64,000 nucleotides of DNA from CAVQKZ01 sp963837325 (GTDB taxonomy: Bacteria; Actinomycetota; Actinomycetes; Mycobacteriales; Jatrophihabitantaceae). The position numbers and the translations under genes were made by a program. Location: positions 868,001 to 932,000 of the forward strand of contig CAWIMV010000001.1 of the NCBI GenBank assembly GCA_963837325.1. Direction: 5' to 3'. Positions 1 through 6,784 of the stretch are shown one piece after another; the stretch's first letter is position 1, and every line of letters starts with the position of its first letter. The notes under the pieces are model-generated. The model was given only the letters and a program-made list of their open reading frames with translations, did no database searches and was not told the DNA's origin.

Positions 1-233
1 TCCAACCGCCAGGCCGCCGCAACGGGGAGGCCGAGCGGTCCGCTGACCTCAGTGGTGCGGTTCGGCCCCCCGAAGCAGTCGAGCAGGCCCTCGCCGCCGT
101 CAGACATCGGGAGTGCCTCGGCGGTCCAGCCGGCCGCGGTGGCGGCTCGGATGATGGCCTGAGCGATCTCGGCGGCGCTGGCCGTACCCCGAAACTTGTC
201 GGGTACGGCCAGCAGGCGACGCTCGGCGCTCAC
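1..233 (-). CDS. Glycerate kinase, N-terminal part (cut by window edge)
   Basis: Only the first 77 residues are inside the window; the gene runs out past position 1. Read from a GTG at 231-233 it begins with a short basic lead and then PDKFRGTAS, followed about 40 residues later by LPMSDGGEGLLD. These two stretches are the N-terminal signature of the GlxK/GarK glycerate kinase family, which phosphorylates D-glycerate in the cytoplasm using ATP. The start has only a weak purine-rich sequence in front, so it could shift by a few codons. It is transcribed away from the F420-dependent oxidoreductase that begins 80 bases further right, so the two share a divergent promoter region. Family assignment is firm from the motifs; substrate and regulation cannot be judged from a fragment. 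Confidence 0.8.
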   Translation of the reverse strand, partial: MSAERRLLAVPDKFRGTASAAEIAQAIIRAATAAGWTAEALPMSDGGEGLLDCFGGPNRTTEVSGPLGLPVAAAWRL

Positions 234-313
234 CTCGGAGAACTTAGCGGGCGCTGTCGGGCGACGTCGGCGCGTCCGGTACTCGTGGTGTAACGCTGGG
301 TAGAACGGCGGTC

Positions 314-1279
314 ATGACCAGATTCGGCTACACGTTGATGTGCGAACAGTCCGGCCCCCGCGAACTGGTGCGTGACGCCGTCCGCGCCGAGCAGGCCGGC
401 TTCGATTTTGCCGTGATCAGCGATCACTACTTCCCATGGTTGGACAGCCAGGGCCACGCGCCCAACGCCTGGGCCACGCTCGGCGCCGTCGCCCATGCCA
501 CCGAGCGGCTGGACCTGATGAGCTACGTCACCTGCCCGACCATGCGTTATCACCCGGCCGTGGTCGCTCAGCAGGCCGCCACAGTCGACGTCTTGAGCGG
601 CGGGCGGTTCACCCTCGGACTGGGGGCCGGCGAGAACCTGAACGAGCACGTCGTCGGCCGCGGCTGGCCGGCGGCCAACGTGCGGCAGGAGATGCTCGAC
701 GAAGCGGTGCAGATTATCCGGGCGCTGTTCGACGGCGGGTACGTGAACTTTTCCGGCCAGCACTTCCGGGTCGACTCGGCCAAGCTGTGGGACCTCGAAT
801 CCAATGGCCCGCGAATCGGCATGGCGGTGTCGGGTGCCCAGTCCGTCGCGCTGGCCGGAGCCCACGCCGACGTGATGATCGCCGTCGAGCCCGACCAGGA
901 GCTGACCGAACGCTTCGACGCGGCCGGCGGTGCCGGCAAGCCCCGGGTTGGTCAGGTCCCGATCTGCTGGGATCCGTCGGCGGACAAGGCGGCCGAGCGC
1001 GCGCACGACCAGTTCCGGTGGTTCGGCGGCGGCTGGAAGGTCAACGCCGAATTGCCCAGCACGGCCGGTTTCGCGGCCGCAACCCAGTTCGTGCGCCCTG
1101 AAGATGTCGCCAAGGCCATTCCCTGTGGGCCGGACGTGGACGCGCACATCGAGGCCGTGCAGTCCTTCGTCTCGGCCGGCTTCACCGACGTGGCGGTCGT
1201 CCAGATCGGCGGCGACACCCAACCGGCATTCTTGGACTGGGCCGACAAGGAGCTGCTGCCCGCTCTGCGCAGCAGCTAA
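314..1279 (+). CDS. F420-dependent LLM-class oxidoreductase (TIGR03557-like)
   Basis: A 321-residue TIM-barrel protein of the luciferase-like monooxygenase class. It opens with FGYTLMCEQ and has SDHYFPW near residue 36 and GGRFTLGLGAGENLNEH near residue 95. These are typical of the F420-dependent glucose-6-phosphate-dehydrogenase-like subfamily (TIGR03557). Such enzymes bind deazaflavin F420 and oxidise or reduce small organic substrates in the cytoplasm; the substrate here is unknown. Length fits the family and there is no signal peptide. The ATG follows a short gap after the divergent glycerate kinase. The 3' end overlaps the convergent ANTAR gene by four bases. The family call is confident; true glucose-6-phosphate activity is not implied. 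Confidence 0.88.
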   Translation: MTRFGYTLMCEQSGPRELVRDAVRAEQAGFDFAVISDHYFPWLDSQGHAPNAWATLGAVAHATERLDLMSYVTCPTMRYHPAVVAQQAATVDVLSGGRFTLGLGAGENLNEHVVGRGWPAANVRQEMLDEAVQIIRALFDGGYVNFSGQHFRVDSAKLWDLESNGPRIGMAVSGAQSVALAGAHADVMIAVEPDQELTERFDAAGGAGKPRVGQVPICWDPSADKAAERAHDQFRWFGGGWKVNAELPSTAGFAAATQFVRPEDVAKAIPCGPDVDAHIEAVQSFVSAGFTDVAVVQIGGDTQPAFLDWADKELLPALRSS

Positions 1280-2022
1280 TTCCCGGCCTGCTCGGAGCTG
1301 CCGACGGCGGTCACGATCGCCGCGGCCACGTCGCGCAGCTTGGTGTTGCGTCCCTGGGACGCCTTGCGCAGGAGTTGGAACGCGGCTTCGGCGTCGCACC
1401 GCTGCTCGGCCATGAGGATGCCGATGGCTTGGTCGATCGTGCTCCGCGACGACAGGGCCACCCGCAAGTTGTGGATCATCTCCCCACGCTCGGCGATCCG
1501 CAGGGCCAGCGCCAGCGCACCGGCGGCATGCTCGGCGATCTGCGCGGCCCGGGCTTGCATGGCACTGCCGGATGCGGACGGCTCGAAGGCGTAGAGATTG
1601 AGCGCACCGATGGCCACCTCCCCGCTGAGCATCGGGTAGGACATCGACGAGCAGGCCCCGACTCCGACCGCGTGTTGCGGGTAGCGGCCCCACCGCGTCT
1701 CCAGGGCCATGTCCGTGACGAAGACCGGCACGCCGGTGCTGAGCGCCTCTAGACAAGGGCCGGCTCCCTCCGCGTATTGCATTTCGTCCAATTTGCGGGT
1801 CAGCTCGTCGCTGCTGGCCGCCGTGAACGGTTCACCCCGTTCCGAGCGCACGGTGATGCCACACCGATGGCTGGTTTCACGGGCCGTGCGCACCGCCAGT
1901 TCACCCAGAAAGTCATCGAGCGTGTCCGTGCGCAGCAGCATCTCCTGCAGGGCGCCGGCATCCATCGTCCCTGCGTCGTGAATCTCGGATTGGTCCACAC
2001 GGCACGGCCTGTCCCGGATCAC
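1276..2022 (-). CDS. GAF-ANTAR transcription antiterminator 1
   Basis: A 248-residue regulator. Residues about 35-180 form a GAF sensor domain (GAGPCLEAL, FVTDMALETRWGRYP and ALNLYAFEPSA are typical of actinobacterial GAF-ANTAR proteins). The last 60 residues are an ANTAR RNA-binding domain with TIDQAIGILMAEQ and AFQLLRKASQ. ANTAR proteins bind paired hairpins in nascent RNA and prevent termination; the GAF part presumably senses a small molecule or redox state. The start is uncertain: the GTG at 2022 has no clear ribosome site, and an in-frame ATG at 1965 (MDAGAL) is a good alternative. It is one of three ANTAR genes within 4.3 kb, and is divergent from the second. No target hairpin pair was located by eye. 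Confidence 0.85.
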   Translation of the reverse strand: MIRDRPCRVDQSEIHDAGTMDAGALQEMLLRTDTLDDFLGELAVRTARETSHRCGITVRSERGEPFTAASSDELTRKLDEMQYAEGAGPCLEALSTGVPVFVTDMALETRWGRYPQHAVGVGACSSMSYPMLSGEVAIGALNLYAFEPSASGSAMQARAAQIAEHAAGALALALRIAERGEMIHNLRVALSSRSTIDQAIGILMAEQRCDAEAAFQLLRKASQGRNTKLRDVAAAIVTAVGSSEQAGN

Positions 2023-2259
2023 TTTTCATCCGGTAATCGGAATCCGTAGGACGGCGCATTTCTGATCGTCAATACGCGCGAGAAACCCTGCGACCCCTCA
2101 CTGTGCGCGCCATATGCCTGGGATGCAAACGCCTGTTTGCCATTACCGATGCACCGCCGTACGGTTCGATCGGTTGGAAAAACAGCCTGGCCCGCATGCC
2201 GCGGCCGCTGGCGGTTGCCTTCATGACCGCCGGAACCCCGATATCTCGGGTGGCACCAC

Positions 2260-2934
2260 ATGACAGCTTCCCATCGCGGCGAGTCGACCATTTCGAACTC
2301 CGAACCCGCGGTCGCTGCGCGCATAAAGCCGGCAATCGACGGGCAGGACTCCAGGCCACCCCAGGCCGGGCCGCAGGAAATCTTCGCCGCACTCATCGCC
2401 CAGTGCGTCCCGGCGTGCTGTGACGACGTCAAGTTCGAGCTCGCAGCCGTGGAATCCGACAACACCGCCGCGGCGCCAGGTTCGGCAGCACGCGGCGAGT
2501 TGGACGCGGAGCTGACCACCGCACCGGGGTGCGCGGCGGTTGCCGTCCGCAGCGAACCGGTTGTGGGAGAGCCCCGGATCCTCGGGACGGTCACCTGCAC
2601 CTGGAAGGATCCAGCTCGACCGAACGACCGGGATGTGACGGTCGTCCGATTCATCGCCGGGCAGGCGGTGGCCACGATGCGTATTGCTGGTCTGGCCGAG
2701 CTCGTGGAGGTGCACCGGGTCCGGACTGCCAACCTGGAACAGGCCCTGGCAACCAACCGCGAGATCGGACAGGCGATCGGCATCCTGATGGCGACCGACC
2801 AGATCACCGCCGACCAGGCATTCGATCGGCTGCGCTCGGCCAGCCAGCACCTGCACCGCAAGCTGCGCGGGATTGCCGCCGACGTCGTCCAAACCGGGAT
2901 ACTCCCGGCAACGGTCATTCCGGAAGCGGTGTGA
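2260..2934 (+). CDS. ANTAR-domain protein 2, unusual N-terminal half
   Basis: A 224-residue protein whose C-terminal third is a clear ANTAR domain (REIGQAIGILMATDQ, then AFDRLRSASQHLHRKLRGIA). The first 150 residues do not show the usual GAF sequence marks. They contain Cys-rich spots (CVPACCD near 50) and a beta-rich stretch ending in VEVHRVRTANLEQAL, which forms the helix leading into ANTAR. The sensor half may be a diverged GAF domain or something different. The family's known role is RNA antitermination. It sits divergently from GAF-ANTAR 1 and ends 17 bases before the convergent NAD(P)HX dehydratase gene. Start chosen at the ATG at 2260; no strong ribosome site is visible. Confidence 0.75.
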   Translation: MTASHRGESTISNSEPAVAARIKPAIDGQDSRPPQAGPQEIFAALIAQCVPACCDDVKFELAAVESDNTAAAPGSAARGELDAELTTAPGCAAVAVRSEPVVGEPRILGTVTCTWKDPARPNDRDVTVVRFIAGQAVATMRIAGLAELVEVHRVRTANLEQALATNREIGQAIGILMATDQITADQAFDRLRSASQHLHRKLRGIAADVVQTGILPATVIPEAV

Positions 2935-2950
2935 TCACCGAACGGAGCCG

Positions 2951-3826
2951 CTAGCCCTGCAGCTCGGTGAGCACGAGCGGGATCTCATCGAGCAACTCGC
3001 GGGCCAGAAAGCCCAGGCGGCCCACCCGGGCGGCCAGCCGGTCGCCGGCCGCCGCGTGCAGATAAGTGCCCCAGCACGCTGCTCGTACCGGGTCCACGCC
3101 GCGGGCGAGCAGCCCGACCACGATCCCCGCCAGCACATCACCGCTACCGGACGTGCCCAGTCCAGCGTGGCCGGTCGAAACGACGCGATCCGGCGCGCCG
3201 AGGCCGGCCACCGCTCCGTGATAGCTGACCGCGGCCTGCCATCGGTCGGCCAGCCGCCTGGCCACACCGGACGGGTCGTCGCTTTCGGCTACTTCGGTCC
3301 CGAGCAGATAGCCGGCCTCGGTAGCGTTCGGAGTCAGCACGAACCGCCCGGCCAGCTTCCCGGCCGGTCCGGTCAGCTCGGGCAGCACGCCGAGCGCGTA
3401 GGCGTCGAGTGCAACCGGGATGTCCGCGGCCAGACCGTCGGCCACCGCCGCCACGAGTACCTTCGCCTCCTCGGCCCCGCTCAATCCGGGTCCGACGAGC
3501 ACCGCGCTCGCCTGACCGAGCAGCCGGTCGAGTTCGGCGCGATCTCCGTCGCCTTGGAGTCGGCCCATCGGGTCGGGTAAGGCGATGACGGCCGACTCCG
3601 GGACCGAAATCGCGAGCGGCACGGCAACCGGTGCGGGCACGGCCATCGCCAACACGCCGGCACCGACGCGAAGGGCGGCGAGGCCGGCCAGGAGCACGGC
3701 GCCGGGTGTGGAAACGGCGCCCCCGATGACCACGACGTGGCCACGGCTGTGCTTTGACTCGCCCGGCTCGGGTAACGACCACTCCCGCAGCAGCGCGGGC
3801 GTGATCTGTTCAGCCGCGCCGCTCAT
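2951..3826 (-). CDS. nnrD: ADP/ATP-dependent NAD(P)H-hydrate dehydratase, stand-alone
   Basis: A 291-residue ribokinase-like enzyme of the NnrD/YjeF C-terminal family, which repairs hydrated NADH and NADPH by dehydrating them at the expense of ATP or ADP. Visible marks are SRGHVVVIGG (residues 27-36), GPGLSG near 112, LTPNATE near 164, and the catalytic loop SGSGD at 226-230, where the Asp is the expected base. The N-terminal epimerase half (NnrE) found in fused homologues is absent. I chose the ATG at 3826 because family similarity starts there; a start 15 bases upstream is also possible. It overlaps the end of the upstream histidine phosphatase gene by 17 bases, so the two are almost certainly cotranscribed and translationally coupled. 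Confidence 0.87.
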   Translation of the reverse strand: MSGAAEQITPALLREWSLPEPGESKHSRGHVVVIGGAVSTPGAVLLAGLAALRVGAGVLAMAVPAPVAVPLAISVPESAVIALPDPMGRLQGDGDRAELDRLLGQASAVLVGPGLSGAEEAKVLVAAVADGLAADIPVALDAYALGVLPELTGPAGKLAGRFVLTPNATEAGYLLGTEVAESDDPSGVARRLADRWQAAVSYHGAVAGLGAPDRVVSTGHAGLGTSGSGDVLAGIVVGLLARGVDPVRAACWGTYLHAAAGDRLAARVGRLGFLARELLDEIPLVLTELQG

Positions 3827-4580
3827 CGCCCGGTACCCCATGCGGCAGCGTCTCGTCGTCGGAACCGTGAACGGTCCGCAGATCGGCCCCCGCGTGGGCC
3901 GGCTCGAGATGGTCGGAGCGGTTGAAGTCGGTGACCCGCCAGGCCGTGTCATCGTGAACGAGCCGAGTCAGGCCGGTATTCACGATGGCTGTCGAGCGGG
4001 CGAGCTCCAGGACCCCGTGCTCGTCCAGTCGTTCGCAGATGTAGCGCAAGAGCATGACGACGGCGTCATGGGCCACGATCAACACTCGCTGACCGGACTC
4101 CTCGCGGTCGATGTCGCTGAGCACCGAACGCAACCGCAACGCCATGTCGGCCCAGGACTCCCCACCGGGAGCTCGGTAGTAGAACTTGCCCAGCCAGCGC
4201 CGCCGCTCGGCTTCCAGCGGGAAGCGAGTCCGCACCCCGTAGCTGGTCAGCGCGTCAAGAATGCCGAGTTCCTTGTCGCGCAGCCGCTCGTCGACGCGGA
4301 TCGGCAGTTCCCGCTCGTCGGCCGCGAGGGCCGCCTCAGCAGTCTGGCGAGCACGGACGTACGGCGAGCACCAAACGGAGTCGGGTCGGGCCGCATTCGA
4401 CACCTGGGCCAACCACCGTCCGAGCGCCTCGGCCTGTCGTACGCCCAACTCCGACAAGGGCACGTCTGCATCCCGCGCTTGCACCGCGATCACTTCCGCG
4501 CCGGCGGACTCCGCGTCTTCCCGGGCCACATTGGCCGTGCTCTCGCCGTGACGTACGACGATCAGTTCGCGCACACTCAT
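3810..4580 (-). CDS. Histidine phosphatase family protein
   Basis: A 256-residue phosphatase of the phosphoglycerate-mutase-like superfamily. The N-terminal catalytic signature VVRHGES has the phosphorylated His at residue 11. The second catalytic His lies in IVAHDAV in the C-terminal half, and WCSPYVRARQTAE carries a conserved Arg. Members hydrolyse phosphate from sugars, nucleotides or proteins; the substrate cannot be told from the sequence. No signal peptide, so cytoplasmic. It is the upstream partner of nnrD, overlapping it by 17 bases. Upstream lies a gap of 136 bases and then another ANTAR gene on the same strand. Broad family assignment is firm. Confidence 0.85.
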   Translation of the reverse strand: MSVRELIVVRHGESTANVAREDAESAGAEVIAVQARDADVPLSELGVRQAEALGRWLAQVSNAARPDSVWCSPYVRARQTAEAALAADERELPIRVDERLRDKELGILDALTSYGVRTRFPLEAERRRWLGKFYYRAPGGESWADMALRLRSVLSDIDREESGQRVLIVAHDAVVMLLRYICERLDEHGVLELARSTAIVNTGLTRLVHDDTAWRVTDFNRSDHLEPAHAGADLRTVHGSDDETLPHGVPGDERRG

Positions 4581-4716
4581 GGCGTCGCACCGGTGCGGCC
4601 GAGGTGAATGGGCGGGTCGTTCGGGCGCACGGAATCTCCTGTCGGACGGCGGTGCACACAGTGTTGCTGATCTACCCACCTGCCTGGGGCGGCAATCGAC
4701 GAAGTGGGTCGCGCGG

Positions 4717-5493
4717 TCAGCGAACGGGGCGCGACCGGCCCCGGCGTTGTTGCTCGCGCGCCAGTTTCGGAAGGTCCAAGGCCCCGGTCTCGGTGACCTT
4801 GGTGGCGATGTCGGCGAGCTTCGTGTGGGTGTGCTGGCTGGCGATGCGTAACAAATCGAAGGCGTGCTCTTCGGTGAGCTTGTGATTGGCCATGAGAATG
4901 CCCATCGCCATCCCGATCGTGCGGCTGGTCTTGAGTGCCCGTTCCAAGTTGCCGGTCTTGTCGCGCAGCCGAGCCGCGGTGAGGGCCAGCGCCCCATGAG
5001 TCGCCAGCAACATCGCGATCGTCTGGGCCGACTCGTCGAAGGCGTTGACCTTACCGGCGTAGATGTTGAGCCCGGCAATGATGTCCTCGTTTTCGAGAAA
5101 GAACCGCACCGACAGCACGCTGTGGATGCCTTCCTGCTCGACCGCCCGCCGGCCGAACTCAGCCCAGCGCTGCTCCCGCGAGACATCGCCGGTGCGGTAC
5201 ACCGTGTTGTCCAGGATGGCGTCCACGCACGGTCCGCTGCGCAAGTCGTACTGCAGCTGGTCCACGCGGGAGGTACGCGCGTCGGTCGGTGCCACCGTCT
5301 CGAACCGGCCTCGATACGAGCGGGTGATGCCGGCCAGCTCCGCGCCGGGCACGGCGGTGACACTGCGCTGGGTGAGCCGGTTGAGCACGTCGTCGAGGCT
5401 CTCTTGGGCCGAGAGATCGCGACCGAGGTCGGTGAACAGCTGGGCGAGCTGATCGGGATGGCTGGTTGCTACATCGTGGGATGGACGTGACAA
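4717..5493 (-). CDS. GAF-ANTAR transcription antiterminator 3
   Basis: A 258-residue protein with a GAF domain at about residues 25-165 (LRSGPCVDAI, SREQRWAEFGRRA, SVRFFLENEDIIAGLNIYA) and an ANTAR domain at about 185-240 (SRTIGMAMGILMANH, AFDLLRIASQHTHTKLADIA). The C-terminus adds a basic tail rich in Arg. Role expected from the family: sensing through GAF and binding of hairpin RNA to suppress termination. It is on the same strand as the phosphatase-nnrD pair but 136 bases upstream of it, and is divergent from the anti-sigma-like ATPase gene. Start at the ATG at 5493 fits the family length. Confidence 0.88.
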   Translation of the reverse strand: MSRPSHDVATSHPDQLAQLFTDLGRDLSAQESLDDVLNRLTQRSVTAVPGAELAGITRSYRGRFETVAPTDARTSRVDQLQYDLRSGPCVDAILDNTVYRTGDVSREQRWAEFGRRAVEQEGIHSVLSVRFFLENEDIIAGLNIYAGKVNAFDESAQTIAMLLATHGALALTAARLRDKTGNLERALKTSRTIGMAMGILMANHKLTEEHAFDLLRIASQHTHTKLADIATKVTETGALDLPKLAREQQRRGRSRPVR

Positions 5494-5565
5494 GTGTTGC
5501 CTCGCGAGCGCTGGGCGTCGTCACTCGGGGAGTCGGCGACTGGTCTCGCGGTGGTTGCGCGATAG

Positions 5566-6135
5566 GTGACAGCTTATGTGACAGCGGCAGGAAGCGACGC
5601 GGGTCCCCGGCTACGCGCCGAGCTGCCGGTGATAGAGCCGGTCCAGGTGGGTAGCTCAGCGGCACTAGCAGTGAACTGGAACGGGGTCCGGATGTGCCGG
5701 CAGGTGACGCAGGCTTACGCGTGCGAGGTCTGGTCTCCCAACCTGGCCCGGCGCTTCTGCACCGATCAGCTGGCCGCGACGCTCGTCGCCAGCGCCGAAC
5801 TGGATGCCGTCACCGAGGACACCGTGATCATCGCCAGCGAGCTGGTGACAAATTCTGTCAACGCCGGCTGCGCGCGGATCCGCATGACCCTCGCGATCCA
5901 CCATGGGTTCCTGTGGCTGGGGGTAGGTGATGACGCCCCGGGCGAACCGGAACTGCGCCGAGCCGAGCCCGATGATTCGCAGGGAAGGGGACTGGCGATC
6001 ACCGCCGTGCTGGCTCGGGCGTGGGGGGTCGAGTCTGTCGGCGAGGGCGGCAAGCAGGTATGGGCTGAACTCCCGCTGTCCGCCGGCCTGACCCACGGCC
6101 TGGACTGCCGAGTTGGCGATGGTGCGCGGTGGTGA
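5566..6135 (+). CDS. RsbW-like ATP-binding regulator (HATPase_c_2)
   Basis: Up to 189 residues. A single GHKL ATPase domain of the SpoIIAB/RsbW type: the N box is ELVTNSVNAGC, followed by GVGDDAPGEPE and the G2-like loop GRGLAI. Such small kinases bind a sigma factor or phosphorylate a STAS-domain antagonist. The next gene encodes exactly such a STAS protein, so a partner-switching pair is likely. The start is uncertain: an ATG at 5692 (MCRQVTQ) would remove about 42 residues that look unrelated to the fold, and may be the true start. No sigma factor gene lies within the window, so the target must be elsewhere. Confidence 0.78.
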   Translation: MTAYVTAAGSDAGPRLRAELPVIEPVQVGSSAALAVNWNGVRMCRQVTQAYACEVWSPNLARRFCTDQLAATLVASAELDAVTEDTVIIASELVTNSVNAGCARIRMTLAIHHGFLWLGVGDDAPGEPELRRAEPDDSQGRGLAITAVLARAWGVESVGEGGKQVWAELPLSAGLTHGLDCRVGDGARW

Positions 6136-6255
6136 TTTCGGGCGGGCGCGCTTATGCTCAACTCACCGACTGAACTCACAGCACGGTGCGCAGGCTTCGT
6201 AGGCGCACACCTTTCGAGGTAGTCCGACGAAGCAGCCTCGGAATGGGATCAGCCG

Positions 6256-6699
6256 ATGACTGTTTACTTCGTCGATACCGCTGTCTACGACGACCGTTGC
6301 GACTTGATCGTGAGCGGGCAGATCGATTTGTCCTCCGCCGACGAAGTTGCGGCGCTGGGCTATCTCGGACTGACCGAACCGCAGGTCCGGACCTTGGTGG
6401 TCCGTCTCAAAGGCGTCACCTTTATCGATTCGACCGGCATTGGCGCATTGGTCCGGCTACGCAATATCGCATTCGAATTCGACAAGCGGCTGATCCTCAG
6501 TCAACCGGCCGAGCGGGTAATGCGGCTTCTCGAGATCACCGGTCTCGACAAGGTGTTCACGATCGACCAGTCGCCCAACCAACCGTCCAGCGATGACGCG
6601 GCGGCCAGCTACCCGGTGTTCGCCCGGCCTGTCGGGGGGATCGGCGCCCAGCCCACGGCCGACGCAGCGGTTGCTGGAGACACGGCTCCTTCGGTTTAA
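6256..6699 (+). CDS. STAS-domain anti-sigma factor antagonist
   Basis: A 147-residue protein with a STAS domain over residues 1-110. The phosphorylation loop FIDSTGIGAL has the expected Ser at residue 59, the site modified by RsbW-like kinases. The last 35 residues are a Pro/Ala-rich tail not needed for the fold. Known role of the family: in the unphosphorylated state it binds the anti-sigma kinase and frees the sigma factor. It follows the ATPase gene by 120 bases on the same strand, supporting a functional pair. The ATG at 6256 begins directly at the first beta strand. It ends 34 bases before the hydrogenase maturation promoter. Confidence 0.87.
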   Translation: MTVYFVDTAVYDDRCDLIVSGQIDLSSADEVAALGYLGLTEPQVRTLVVRLKGVTFIDSTGIGALVRLRNIAFEFDKRLILSQPAERVMRLLEITGLDKVFTIDQSPNQPSSDDAAASYPVFARPVGGIGAQPTADAAVAGDTAPSV

Positions 6700-6732
6700 C
6701 CGCGATCGCAGGAGAAGTCCGTTGTTCCGGTA

Positions 6733-6760
6733 TTGACGGAATCCGGGTAGCGGCGATACT
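6733..6760 (+). promoter_or_regulatory. Candidate sigma-70-type promoter of the hyp operon
   Basis: TTGACG at 6733-6738 (five of six matches to the -35 consensus) is followed after 16 bases by GATACT at 6755-6760 (four of six matches to the -10). This predicts transcription starting near 6767, about 18 bases ahead of the hypF GTG at 6785. It is a consensus match only. Confidence 0.5.
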
Positions 6761-6784
6761 GGGGAAGTCAACGTCCAGGCAGCA

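Noticed and set aside
5646..5700. GGGTAGCTCAGCGGCACTAG looks like a tRNA D-arm
   Set aside because: No acceptor stem pairing and no T-arm (GGTTCRANTCC) within 90 bases; it lies inside or just ahead of the ATPase coding region.
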